Assembly (NCBI GenBank): GCA_963676435.2
Contig: CAXXOZ010000002.1
Location: 1-64,000, forward strand
Direction of reading: 5' to 3'
Source: CAXXOZ01 sp963676435
GTDB taxonomy: Bacteria; Bacillota; Clostridia; Lachnospirales; Lachnospiraceae
DNA length: 64,000 nt
Of the stretch, positions 44,408 through 52,011 are shown one piece after another; within the stretch, counting starts at the first letter, position 1, and every line of letters begins with the position of its first letter. The position numbers and the translations under genes were made by a program. The notes below the pieces were generated by a model. That model searched no databases. It was not told where the DNA came from and saw nothing but the letters and a program-made list of their open reading frames with translations.

Positions 44408-44560
44408 TTGAGTCATTATTATTTATCATAATAAAAACCCTCTTTTGCACAAGACAAAAGAGGGTATATTAAACGAATTAATATAGTCTTCCTCGGTAGG
44501 TATTTACAATTTACGCTTTCGCACCTACTGTCTTCGGCAATAAAACTTTTGATATATTAT
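44408..44560 (-). ncRNA. Ribosomal protein L10 leader with attenuator hairpin
   Basis: The minus-strand RNA contains GCCGAAGACAGTAGGTGCGA and later CCTACCGAGGAAG, the characteristic pairing of the L10 leader, which L10-L12 binds. Downstream, ACCCTCTTTTG and CAAAAGAGGGT (44437-44465) form a strong hairpin followed by TTTTTATT, an attenuator before rplJ. Confidence 0.9.
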
Positions 44561-44586
44561 CATATATTTATTTTGTTGTCAAATAA

Positions 44587-45282
44587 TTAGCCTGTTATTT
44601 TACTTACGCTCATTTTTACTCCAGGTCCCATAGTTGAAGTTACAGTAACACTCTTTAAGTACTGTCCTTTAAGGGCACTTGGTTTCGCTTTTAAAATAGC
44701 ATCCATAATAGCCTTGAAGTTTTCTTCTAATTGTTCTTGAGTAAATGAAGCTTTTCCAATAGGTACATGAACGATGTTTGTTTTATCAAGTCTGTACTCT
44801 ATTTTACCAGCTTTAATTTCTTCAATAGCTTTAGTAACATCCATTGTTACTGTTCCAGCTTTTGGATTTGGCATTAAACCTTTTGGTCCAAGAACTCTAC
44901 CTATTTTACCTACAACACCCATCATGTCTGGTGTCGCAACTACAACATCAAATTCAAACCAGTTTTCATTCTGGATTTTTGGCACAAGTTCTTCTCCGCC
45001 AACATAATCAGCTCCTGCCGCCTGAGCTTCATTAACCTTATCGCCTTTAGCGAAAACTAAAACTCTAACTTTTTTACCAGTTCCATGTGGTAATACTACC
45101 GCTCCACGAATCTGCTGATCTGCATGACGTCCGTCACAACCTGTTCTAACATGAGCCTCTATAGTTTCATCAAATTTTGCAACTGCATTCTTTTTAACAA
45201 GTTCCATAGCTTCACTTGCATCATAAAGCTTTTCACGGTCTATGTTTTTAGCAGTTTCTAAATATCTTTTTCCTCTTTTCAT
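44587..45282 (-). CDS. rplA: 50S ribosomal protein L1
   Basis: 231 residues from ATG 45282 (MKRGKRYLETAKNIDREKLY), which has AAGGAGG upstream; a longer frame has no such signal. Conserved GRVLGPKGLMPNPKAGTVT and the C-terminal STMGPGVKMSV are intact. Binds 23S rRNA at the L1 stalk and can repress its own operon. Confidence 0.98.
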   Translation of the reverse strand: MKRGKRYLETAKNIDREKLYDASEAMELVKKNAVAKFDETIEAHVRTGCDGRHADQQIRGAVVLPHGTGKKVRVLVFAKGDKVNEAQAAGADYVGGEELVPKIQNENWFEFDVVVATPDMMGVVGKIGRVLGPKGLMPNPKAGTVTMDVTKAIEEIKAGKIEYRLDKTNIVHVPIGKASFTQEQLEENFKAIMDAILKAKPSALKGQYLKSVTVTSTMGPGVKMSVSKITG

Positions 45283-45335
45283 TTCAAATGACCTCCTTGT
45301 GGTATTATCGGATAAACCTCCCACATCTTTTATAA

Positions 45336-45761
45336 TTAGTCTGTTACAGTAATACCCATACTTCTTGCTGTTCCTGCTATCATACTAACAGCTGCTTCTA
45401 GTGATGCTGCATTCAAGTCTGGTTTTTTAAGTTCTGCAATTTTTTCAAGTTCTGCTCTAGTAATACTAGCAACTTTGTTTTTGTTAGGTACTCCTGAACC
45501 TGATTTAATATTACACGCTTTTTTTAATAAAACTGCTGCTGGTGGAGTTTTTGTTACGAAACTAAAACTTCTATCCGAATATACAGTAATTACTACAGGA
45601 ATAATCATTCCGTCCTGATCTGCTGTTCTCGCATTAAAATCTTTTGTGAACTGCACAATGTTTACACCATGCTGACCTAAAGCTGGTCCAACTGGTGGTG
45701 CTGGTGTTGCTTTCCCTGCTGGGATTTGCAATTTTATGTATCCTTCTACTTTTTTAGCCAT
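45336..45761 (-). CDS. rplK: 50S ribosomal protein L11
   Basis: 141 residues, standard length. Proline-rich N-terminal PAGKATPAPPVGPALGQHGV (thiostrepton-binding region) and C-terminal GTARSMGITVTD are typical. Part of the GTPase-associated centre. GGAGG precedes the ATG. Confidence 0.99.
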   Translation of the reverse strand: MAKKVEGYIKLQIPAGKATPAPPVGPALGQHGVNIVQFTKDFNARTADQDGMIIPVVITVYSDRSFSFVTKTPPAAVLLKKACNIKSGSGVPNKNKVASITRAELEKIAELKKPDLNAASLEAAVSMIAGTARSMGITVTD

Positions 45762-45815
45762 TTTGGCACCTCCTATGTGGTATTATCGGGAATCCCTCCC
45801 ACTAGTAATCTTTTG

Positions 45816-46331
45816 TTACATTTTTCTTATTTCATCAAAACCTATTTCAACAGGTGTTTCCCTGCCAAACATATCTACATTAATTGTTACGCTCTGCTTG
45901 TGGTCATTAATACTTTTGATTGCTCCAACAGTACCTTCCCAAACTCCGCCTATTACCGTAACATTATCTCCCACTTCAAAATCAACAACAATTTCTCCTG
46001 CTCTGATTCCCAGTGGTATCATTTCTTCTTCAGTTAGAGGAACTGGTTTAGACCCAGGACCTACAAACCCTGTAACACCTCTAGTATTTCTAACGACATA
46101 CCATGTGTCATCATTCATTACCATATTTATCAAAACATAGCCTGGGAACATTTTCTTTTGAACTTGTTTCCTTGCACCGTTTTTAATTTCAACAACATCC
46201 TGCATAGGGACTGTTACTTCTAAGATTTGATCTTGAAGTTTTCTGTTTTCTATTGTTTTTTCTATGTTAGCTTTTACTTTATTCTCATATCCTGAATAAG
46301 TATGCACAACATACCAATTTGCTTCCGCCAT
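45816..46331 (-). CDS. nusG: Transcription termination/antitermination protein NusG
   Basis: 171 residues. NGN domain starts WYVVHTYSGYENKVKANIEK; KKMFPGYVLINMVMNDDTWY is the conserved RNA polymerase contact; the C-terminal KOW domain contains GDNVTVIGGVWEGTVGAIKS. It couples RNA polymerase to the ribosome or Rho. Between secE and rplK as usual. Confidence 0.98.
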   Translation of the reverse strand: MAEANWYVVHTYSGYENKVKANIEKTIENRKLQDQILEVTVPMQDVVEIKNGARKQVQKKMFPGYVLINMVMNDDTWYVVRNTRGVTGFVGPGSKPVPLTEEEMIPLGIRAGEIVVDFEVGDNVTVIGGVWEGTVGAIKSINDHKQSVTINVDMFGRETPVEIGFDEIRKM

Positions 46332-46349
46332 AGAACCACCTTTACCCTG

Positions 46350-46562
46350 TTATAATCCTAAGTTGCTTAAAAACTCAACCCCATACTGAATCGCCATATC
46401 TAATACACTAATGAAAGCGCCCAGAATTATGCATATAATTATTACCGCCAAAGTCTGTCTAAATACAGATTTTTTGTCAGGCCAAATAATTTTTTTGAAT
46501 TCAGCTGCAAGACCTTTAAACCAATTCTTTTTGACTTTGTCTTGTATGCTTGCTTCTCCCAT
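46350..46562 (-). CDS. secE: Preprotein translocase subunit SecE
   Basis: 70 residues. Amphipathic LAAEFKKIIWPDKKSVFRQT precedes one TM helix (LAVIIICIILGAFISVLDMA). SecE clamps SecY in the membrane. Short single-TM form as in other Firmicutes. Confidence 0.96.
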   Translation of the reverse strand: MGEASIQDKVKKNWFKGLAAEFKKIIWPDKKSVFRQTLAVIIICIILGAFISVLDMAIQYGVEFLSNLGL

Positions 46563-46576
46563 AATAAACCTCTTTC

Positions 46577-46726
46577 CTACTTTGTTTCTTTGTGTAAAGT
46601 ATGAGTTTTGCAGAATCTACAGTACTTCTTTGTTTCCATTCTGTCAGGGTGTGCTTTTTTTTCTTTTGTTGTGTCATAATTACGTTGTTTACACTCTGTA
46701 CATGCCAATGTTATCTTTACGCGCAT
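46577..46726 (-). CDS. rpmG: 50S ribosomal protein L33
   Basis: 49 residues: MRVKITLACTECKQRNYDTT, then KEKKAHPDRMETKKYCRFCK and THTLHKETK. Two CxxC pairs make this the zinc-binding form. ATG 46726 has GGAGG upstream. First gene of the operon that continues secE-nusG, 14 bases before secE. Confidence 0.97.
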   Translation of the reverse strand: MRVKITLACTECKQRNYDTTKEKKAHPDRMETKKYCRFCKTHTLHKETK

Positions 46727-46818
46727 GGCTTTCCACCTCCAATTATATTGTGTATCAAATTTTCATACCCTTTTTGTTTTTTGGGCATAAAAAAAAAAGA
46801 GTCTTTCGCTGTTCATAT

Positions 46819-46847
46819 AATATAACATAAGGGTTTTTCCTCGTCAA
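46819..46847 (-). promoter_or_regulatory. Promoter of the rpmG-secE-nusG operon
   Basis: TTGACG (46842-46847), 17 bp, TATATT (46819-46824) on the minus strand, about 95 bases upstream of rpmG. Confidence 0.65.
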
Positions 46848-46907
46848 CAACTTTTTTTGTACATGTTTTTTTAAATATTTTTTAACATATATATAGAAGA
46901 TATTCAT

Positions 46908-46936
46908 TTGACTTTCTAGTACTTTTGTTATACAAT
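46908..46936 (+). promoter_or_regulatory. Promoter of the FliD-like gene
   Basis: TTGACT (46908-46913), 17 bp, TACAAT (46931-46936) on the plus strand, 50 bases before the TTG start. Divergent from the rpmG promoter. Confidence 0.6.
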
Positions 46937-46985
46937 AATATTGAGTCAAATTATGGATTTTTATATTCACATGGAGGTGATAGCG

Positions 46986-48263
46986 TTGATAGGCTCAGTT
47001 TATAATCATTATCTTTCTACCTATGGTAATAAAGAACTAACTAAATCTGATGTTCATAAAAAAAGCGAGTTGCGTGGAGTATATAACGCTATCGTTAAGA
47101 TGAACAAAAACTCTCCCCTATATAAAGTGAATTCTTCTAAGAATCTTCAAAAGTATGCAATCGATTTAAAAGAGAATGCATTATCTTTAAAGAGTGCAGC
47201 TGGTGTTTTTGACGAGCTTTCTACTGAGAACCCTTCTTTTAAGAACAAGGCTGTTTCTTCTAATGAAACAGTAGCAAAAGCTATTTACATTGGTAATCCT
47301 GAAGATACTCCCGAAGATATTACTTTAAAAATAGAAAAATTAGCAACTCCTCAAATTAACGAGGGCTCATATTTAGCTAACCAAAGAGTGTCTTTAGAGG
47401 ATGGTAAGTATTCATTTGACATAGGTGTTGGAGATTTCTTTTATGAGTTTCACACAAGTATAAAAGAAGGTGATACAAACCTTGGCCTCCAAGAAAGAAT
47501 CGCAAGGCTTATAAACAACTCAAAAATAGGAGTTATTGCTAGTGTAAACAATTCAATAGATGGTTCAAGCTCATTATCTCTTAAATCTGCAAAAACAGGT
47601 GTTAACGATTTCAAACCACAGGTGTTCACAGTTTCAGAAAACGATACTGAGAATCTTAGTGGATTAGTTGAATACCTTGGAATAGAAAACACAACCACAA
47701 AAGCATCCAACTCTCAATTCACTATTAATGGAATTGAAAAAAGTTCAGCTAGTAATGTTTTAAATCTCGCAAACCAGTACGAAGTATCACTTTTATCAGC
47801 AGATGACGATGATGAAATTTTGATTTCAGTACAAGAAGATTATGAATCTTTTATAAAAGATGTTGAAAAACTTACAGATAAATACAACGAGATAGTTATT
47901 TTAACAGGCATAAATTCTGAATTTTCAAATCAGGATATTTCTTTAAACAAAGAATTAACTGATATAAGTAAAAATCATAAAAATGAATTAGAATCCATTG
48001 GACTAACAGTTGCAGACGATGGCACACTTTCAATAAACGAATCTCTCTTTACCCAATCAATAAGAGAAGGTTCCCTATCAGAAACTCTTGATACCATTAA
48101 CAACTTTAAAAAAGATCTTGTATCAAAAGCAAATGCCGTTTCAATAAACCCAATGCTGTATGTAAACAAAACAATGATTTCATATCCGCACCCTGTCAGC
48201 CCTAGGACCAATCCATACATCACTTCTATATATAGTGGAATGATGTATAATAATTATGTATAA
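46986..48263 (+). CDS. FliD-like (flagellar filament cap-like) protein
   Basis: About 425 residues from TTG 46986, eight bases after GGAGG; ATG codons upstream overlap that site. No signal peptide. The middle (AKAIYIGNPEDTPEDITLKI, SFDIGVGDFFYEFHTSIKEG, SQFTINGIEKSSASNVLNLA) resembles the D2/D3 beta domains of FliD. The C-terminal part with VEKLTDKYNEIVILTG and ELESIGLTVADDGTLSINES matches FliD_C. It lacks the long terminal coiled coils of a true cap, and no flagellar genes are adjacent. It may be a diverged hook-associated-like surface protein. Position opposite to the Tad-like genes suggests a surface role, but no partner is proven. Confidence 0.6.
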   Translation: MIGSVYNHYLSTYGNKELTKSDVHKKSELRGVYNAIVKMNKNSPLYKVNSSKNLQKYAIDLKENALSLKSAAGVFDELSTENPSFKNKAVSSNETVAKAIYIGNPEDTPEDITLKIEKLATPQINEGSYLANQRVSLEDGKYSFDIGVGDFFYEFHTSIKEGDTNLGLQERIARLINNSKIGVIASVNNSIDGSSSLSLKSAKTGVNDFKPQVFTVSENDTENLSGLVEYLGIENTTTKASNSQFTINGIEKSSASNVLNLANQYEVSLLSADDDDEILISVQEDYESFIKDVEKLTDKYNEIVILTGINSEFSNQDISLNKELTDISKNHKNELESIGLTVADDGTLSINESLFTQSIREGSLSETLDTINNFKKDLVSKANAVSINPMLYVNKTMISYPHPVSPRTNPYITSIYSGMMYNNYV

Positions 48264-48278
48264 TTTTCTAATCTCTCT

Positions 48279-48443
48279 TTAGTCCATATTCCAAAGATTA
48301 TTTTCATGCTCATTTAATACTATAAGTTGATTGCTTATAGATTTTTTTAGCTCTTTTGAAACAGAAACTATCAAGCTTAAAGACAAAATTATAGCTATAA
48401 CACTCAAAACCACTCCACCATAAACCTCAAATATTATCTTCAA
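48279..48443 (-). CDS. 54-residue single-TM protein of the Tad-like locus
   Basis: TTG 48443 follows GAGGAGG and opens a 54-codon frame: KIIFEVYGGVVLSVIAIILS is a TM helix and SVSKELKKSISNQLIVLNEH is a basic then helical tail, ending NNLWNMD. Last gene of the string, ten bases after the 104-residue frame. A short N-terminal helix plus polar tail is the layout of a small pilin or assembly subunit; no family recognised. Confidence 0.55.
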   Translation of the reverse strand: MKIIFEVYGGVVLSVIAIILSLSLIVSVSKELKKSISNQLIVLNEHENNLWNMD

Positions 48444-48452
48444 ATTACCTCC

Positions 48453-48767
48453 TCAATTTGCATAACCTTTCATTTCATTTTCTAAACTAATTCCAAAAAC
48501 AGGCATAACCACATTATATTTTAGACTTAATAAATATTCCGGAACACTCTCCTCTATGTAAACACGGCTCTTATCTTCAAATGTTAAATAATAACCATTA
48601 TCCTTTGCCTTTTTTAAATAGTAATCAATTACCTCTTCGTCGAAATAGCTAGCTTCAATATCTCTGATGCAAACTTCCAAAAATCCAGCAGCAATATTTG
48701 TCTGCTTATTCACCACTACAAACTCAAGGGATATCATAGATATAAAAACCACTAGTATTAAAAACAT
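48453..48767 (-). CDS. TadE-like/pseudopilin small membrane protein
   Basis: At least 104 residues: MFLILVVFISMISLEFVVVN is a TM helix, followed by QTNIAAGFLEVCIRDIEASY and a polar C-terminal domain (LTFEDKSRVYIEESVPEYLL). The pattern of a hydrophobic N-terminus with a small extracytoplasmic domain fits TadE/F-type pseudopilins. ATG 48767 lacks a good site; GAGGTGATGAT lies eight codons upstream before an in-frame ATT, so the real start may be the rare ATT (adding IKILLGTY). It is one of five or more tiny membrane proteins in this locus. Confidence 0.55.
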   Translation of the reverse strand: MFLILVVFISMISLEFVVVNKQTNIAAGFLEVCIRDIEASYFDEEVIDYYLKKAKDNGYYLTFEDKSRVYIEESVPEYLLSLKYNVVMPVFGISLENEMKGYAN

Positions 48768-48800
48768 ATATGTACCTAATAAAATTTTAATATCATCACC

Positions 48801-48938
48801 TCACAAATATATTCCTTTAAAAAGGAGTAAAATCATCTCTCTTGTATTATTCATTGACATTGAAAAGATTTCTAAGCCCACTAAGACGCCAACTACACCA
48901 AACAACAATCCCCCAAACTGACTAATTAATATTTTCAT
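48801..48938 (-). CDS. 45-residue single-TM protein of the Tad-like locus
   Basis: ATG 48938 behind AGGAG opens MKILISQFGGLLFGVVGVLV followed by GLEIFSMSMNNTREMILLLF and KGIYL. The Gly-rich TM stretch resembles Flp-type pilins in size and hydrophobicity, although a prepilin cleavage site is not obvious. It lies 11 bases after the TadB-TadC fusion gene. No family recognised. Confidence 0.5.
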   Translation of the reverse strand: MKILISQFGGLLFGVVGVLVGLEIFSMSMNNTREMILLLFKGIYL

Positions 48939-48949
48939 TTTCTTCACTC

Positions 48950-50422
48950 CTATATAAAATTGTTAATATCTATCATTCCTGAAAGAAAAACTTTAATAAA
49001 AAGCAGCATATCAATCATGATTTTTAAAGCTGCAAAAACAAGAGGTATTGAAACTACCTGCTTTAAAAACATTATTTTATTTTTTTGTATTTCTTCTTCG
49101 GACTTTTTTATTAAAAGAAAATTTCTATTCAACAAGGAATCAAGAGTATAATACATTTCTTCATCACCTAATTCTGAAAGTGAGTAAAGCATTTTTACAG
49201 AAGAGTCTATCTCATGAATATTATACTTTTTTAAAAACCTAGAATACGGAGTCGCATCACTGGGATAAACTTCCAAATCATATAACATATTTTTTAAAGG
49301 TTCCTTTAATACAATAGGTGCATCTTTATAAGATTCTTGAAGTGATATCTGCAAGGTTTGTGTTGAAAGACGAAGACATAAACTTCTTATCCACTCAGAA
49401 AATGAATACTTCAATTCTGAAATTGTTCTTTTTCTCGCACCATTAAATTTCAAGTATGGGTATGCTAAAAAAGCTATAAACATTAAAATACATGTAATTA
49501 AAAATAGGTAAAATTTTAAAACAAAAAAGACAATGGATAGTATTATTATAGCTAAATATACTATGTACAATTTTTTTCTAATTTTTTGAACTGAAGATGT
49601 TGATGAAACTTTATAGTCAGATAAAATAAGCTGTTCATTCCTCTTATCAACAATCCAACTCCCCATAATAATTCTACAAAATATGGCATAGGAAAATATA
49701 CAGACACATAAAAATATTGCAGCCATAATTTTATATAGGTAGAAAACAGTAACATCAATATACTCAAACAGTAGCAAACTTATACAAGAAACAATCATGG
49801 ATAAAAAAACTCCTATTCCAAAATATATTTTTATATATACTTTTTCCTGCCAAAAAAGATATGTTCTGTCTATCCAGGATAAGATATCTTTTAATAAACC
49901 ATTTAATGACAGTTTGTATTCCCCACCGTTATTTTCAACCCTTATTAGAAAACGATGGAGTTCTTCAAGCCTTTTACATTCATAACCATCTTCTATTATC
50001 ATAAAAGCTTCTTGAAAAATATTATATTTTCTTGATGAGATTCCTGTCTCTATATGCTCAATTGCTTTTGAAATCTTTTCTTTCAGCTTACCTGTAACTA
50101 CCTTTTTAGAGTCTTTTAATGCAGATATGATTTTTGCTTTTTTATTAAATGATGCACACATTTGCTCCATATATAAATCCAAATCAGCAAATTTTTGTTT
50201 TTCATGCCTGTATTTATATTTTGATTTTATTATAAGAGGTACACAAATCAGATAAAAAATTTCTGTAAAAACAATCAAAAATACATCTAGTTTATTAATA
50301 ATGCCATACAGGCAAATTAATGACATAAATACTAATACAGAAAGAATATTTTTCTTAATAAAATTCTTCTCACCATAAGAATTAATCTCTTCCTTATACT
50401 GCTTCCATGAAATTCTTTTCAA
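48950..50422 (-). CDS. Fused TadB-TadC-like pilus platform protein
   Basis: About 490 residues. TTG 50422 is chosen because GGGAGG lies six bases upstream, inside the CpaF-like gene, so the two overlap by 29 bases. The protein has two halves. The first has TM helices at the N-terminus, a cytoplasmic helical domain (DLYMEQMCASFNKKAKIISA) and TM helices near YFGIGVFLSMIVSCISLLLF. The second repeats the pattern (FSEWIRSLCLRLSTQTLQIS, then FLKQVVSIPLVFAALKIMID). Each half resembles a T2SSF domain, so this looks like TadB and TadC in one chain, the membrane platform on which the ATPase turns. Domain assignment is by pattern, without recognisable strong motifs. Confidence 0.65.
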   Translation of the reverse strand: MKRISWKQYKEEINSYGEKNFIKKNILSVLVFMSLICLYGIINKLDVFLIVFTEIFYLICVPLIIKSKYKYRHEKQKFADLDLYMEQMCASFNKKAKIISALKDSKKVVTGKLKEKISKAIEHIETGISSRKYNIFQEAFMIIEDGYECKRLEELHRFLIRVENNGGEYKLSLNGLLKDILSWIDRTYLFWQEKVYIKIYFGIGVFLSMIVSCISLLLFEYIDVTVFYLYKIMAAIFLCVCIFSYAIFCRIIMGSWIVDKRNEQLILSDYKVSSTSSVQKIRKKLYIVYLAIIILSIVFFVLKFYLFLITCILMFIAFLAYPYLKFNGARKRTISELKYSFSEWIRSLCLRLSTQTLQISLQESYKDAPIVLKEPLKNMLYDLEVYPSDATPYSRFLKKYNIHEIDSSVKMLYSLSELGDEEMYYTLDSLLNRNFLLIKKSEEEIQKNKIMFLKQVVSIPLVFAALKIMIDMLLFIKVFLSGMIDINNFI

Positions 50423-51443
50423 TTTCAACCTCCCTATATTCATTAAATTTTTCAAACTTAGCTTTAAATTCCTGTAAAAACTTAAACTGCTGCCAATTTA
50501 TCTTTTCATTTTCGTAAACCACACAAGCCCTGTTTTCCTTCCCATCCCTATAAAAAACAGCAGCCCTATCTACCCATCTGTGTATTTTTTGATTTTCTAA
50601 TATTTCAGATTTCACTATTATGCCTATATCAAGGAATGAAAAAATATTATTAATAAATCTATTATCTGTAGTATCTCCTGTCATAGTTAGAAGACGATCT
50701 GGTATAAATTCTACTTTTTCAACATGTAAGGTAGTCAAGCAGTGAGTTCCATCACTTAAACCATTCATAAGATGAAAAACCTCCTTACCTCTTGCTTCAC
50801 TAAGAATAGTCCATTTTGTGTTATGCCTTAAGGAAGCAAAAATCCCTTTATCAAAACCAAACTCTGCATTAACCTTTACTTCCACACAATCTTTTCCTGG
50901 ATTTATACTTCTATAATGAATTTCTAAATTATCTTCTAATGACATCACTCTTTCATGACCTGGTATAAATGTTGTTATATATTTTAAAAGTTCTGTTTTT
51001 CCAACACCTGGCAAGCCTCCCACTACAATATTGCAATGGGATTTAATGGCCATCTGGATGAATTTACAAAATTCTTCACTACAATAATTACTTTTTATCA
51101 TTTCTTCTTTATGAAGCCTTCTTTTTGAAGGTGTCTTTCTAATAGAAATACTTCTTCCATTACTTGCCACGCTTTCATGTAATATTGAAATTCTTAAATC
51201 TTTCGTTTCCGCTTCTAAAAGCGGATTATGTTTATTAAAATTTAAATTAACAAGATTTGATAATCTAACACTTAAGTTTTCAACAAATTTGTTGCTTAAA
51301 ACTTTTTCACATAAATAGCGACCTTTTTCAAGATGATCTATCCATAACTCAAATCCATTCCAGTTAACATCAGTAATATTATCATCAACTAAATACTCCG
51401 AAATCTCATCAAAAATCACATTTTCAAGCTTTACATTTTTCAT
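50394..51443 (-). CDS. CpaF/TadA-like secretion ATPase
   Basis: 349 residues. N-terminal DNITDVNWNGFELWID and RISILHESVASNGRSISIRK are typical of CpaF. Then Walker A GGLPGVGKTE (about residue 143), Asp box VMSLEDNLEIH, Walker B-like WTILSEARGKE and His box GTHCLTTLH. These enzymes power assembly of Flp/Tad pili or type II-like export from the cytoplasmic face. Its neighbours (fused platform, tiny pilin-like proteins) support a reduced Tad-like machine. TadZ, CpaB and a prepilin peptidase are not seen in the window. Confidence 0.8.
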   Translation of the reverse strand: MKNVKLENVIFDEISEYLVDDNITDVNWNGFELWIDHLEKGRYLCEKVLSNKFVENLSVRLSNLVNLNFNKHNPLLEAETKDLRISILHESVASNGRSISIRKTPSKRRLHKEEMIKSNYCSEEFCKFIQMAIKSHCNIVVGGLPGVGKTELLKYITTFIPGHERVMSLEDNLEIHYRSINPGKDCVEVKVNAEFGFDKGIFASLRHNTKWTILSEARGKEVFHLMNGLSDGTHCLTTLHVEKVEFIPDRLLTMTGDTTDNRFINNIFSFLDIGIIVKSEILENQKIHRWVDRAAVFYRDGKENRACVVYENEKINWQQFKFLQEFKAKFEKFNEYREVEIEKNFMEAV

Positions 51444-51455
51444 AAAGCCTCCAAT

Positions 51456-51626
51456 CTATTCAGCTACTGACTCAACTGCATTTTCTACATAGCTTGTCAA
51501 ACTATTTGTTTGATTTATACTCTCATTTTTCACAAGATTAAAAATAAGAGTTATTAAGGCTACTGCAAAAATTATTCCTACTACTGCTCCAATTATTGAT
51601 CCATATTTTTTAAAAATTATTTCCAT
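51456..51626 (-). CDS. 56-residue single-TM protein, Flp pilin-like
   Basis: ATG 51626 with AGGAG upstream: MEIIFKKYGSIIGAVVGIIF, then AVALITLIFNLVKNESINQT and SLTSYVENAVESVAE. A short basic N-terminus, one TM helix and a polar tail fit a Flp-type pilin or minor subunit. It is 12 bases before the ATPase gene and directly follows the 122-residue pseudopilin-like gene. Confidence 0.55.
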   Translation of the reverse strand: MEIIFKKYGSIIGAVVGIIFAVALITLIFNLVKNESINQTNSLTSYVENAVESVAE

Positions 51627-51642
51627 ATAAAACTCCTTTCTT

Positions 51643-52011
51643 CTACAATTCTTCAACTATTAGTGTTTTTTCAATCTCAATATGTCTAGATTTACCAAAT
51701 ATATCTTTATATAAATTCTCTACTTCTATATTAAAAATTCCTTCATTAGTATCTAAATGGTTTAGTCTTATTTCTATATCACCGCTAAAATCAAGAACTT
51801 CCAGTAGACTTTCATTAAAATACTCCATAAAATCACTTTCGTTATAATCAATATTATTAATCATTAAATTTTTAAATGATTTTTCCATAGTTGTATCAAC
51901 AGCAAGTCTAAGCTCTGTTTTTCTTAAATTTCGGTCTATATTGTCTATGTGAAAAAAACATAAAACCATAAAGAACACTGAAATTAAGTAAGACATTATT
52001 ACAATTTTCAT
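51643..52011 (-). CDS. TadE/F-like pseudopilin
   Basis: 122 residues: MKIVIMSYLISVFFMVLCFF is an N-terminal TM helix, followed by RNLRKTELRLAVDTTMEKSF (amphipathic helix) and a small extracytoplasmic domain (IEIRLNHLDTNEGIFNIEVE). This is the layout of TadE/TadF-type minor subunits. Start overlaps the stop of the SH3/Ig-like gene by four bases (ATGA), so they are coupled. Similar in plan to the 48453-48767 product. Confidence 0.6.
   Translation of the reverse strand: MKIVIMSYLISVFFMVLCFFHIDNIDRNLRKTELRLAVDTTMEKSFKNLMINNIDYNESDFMEYFNESLLEVLDFSGDIEIRLNHLDTNEGIFNIEVENLYKDIFGKSRHIEIEKTLIVEEL

Noticed and set aside
46941..46985. Upstream ATG starts for the FliD-like gene
   Set aside because: GGAGG lies within them; TTG 46986 is correctly spaced.
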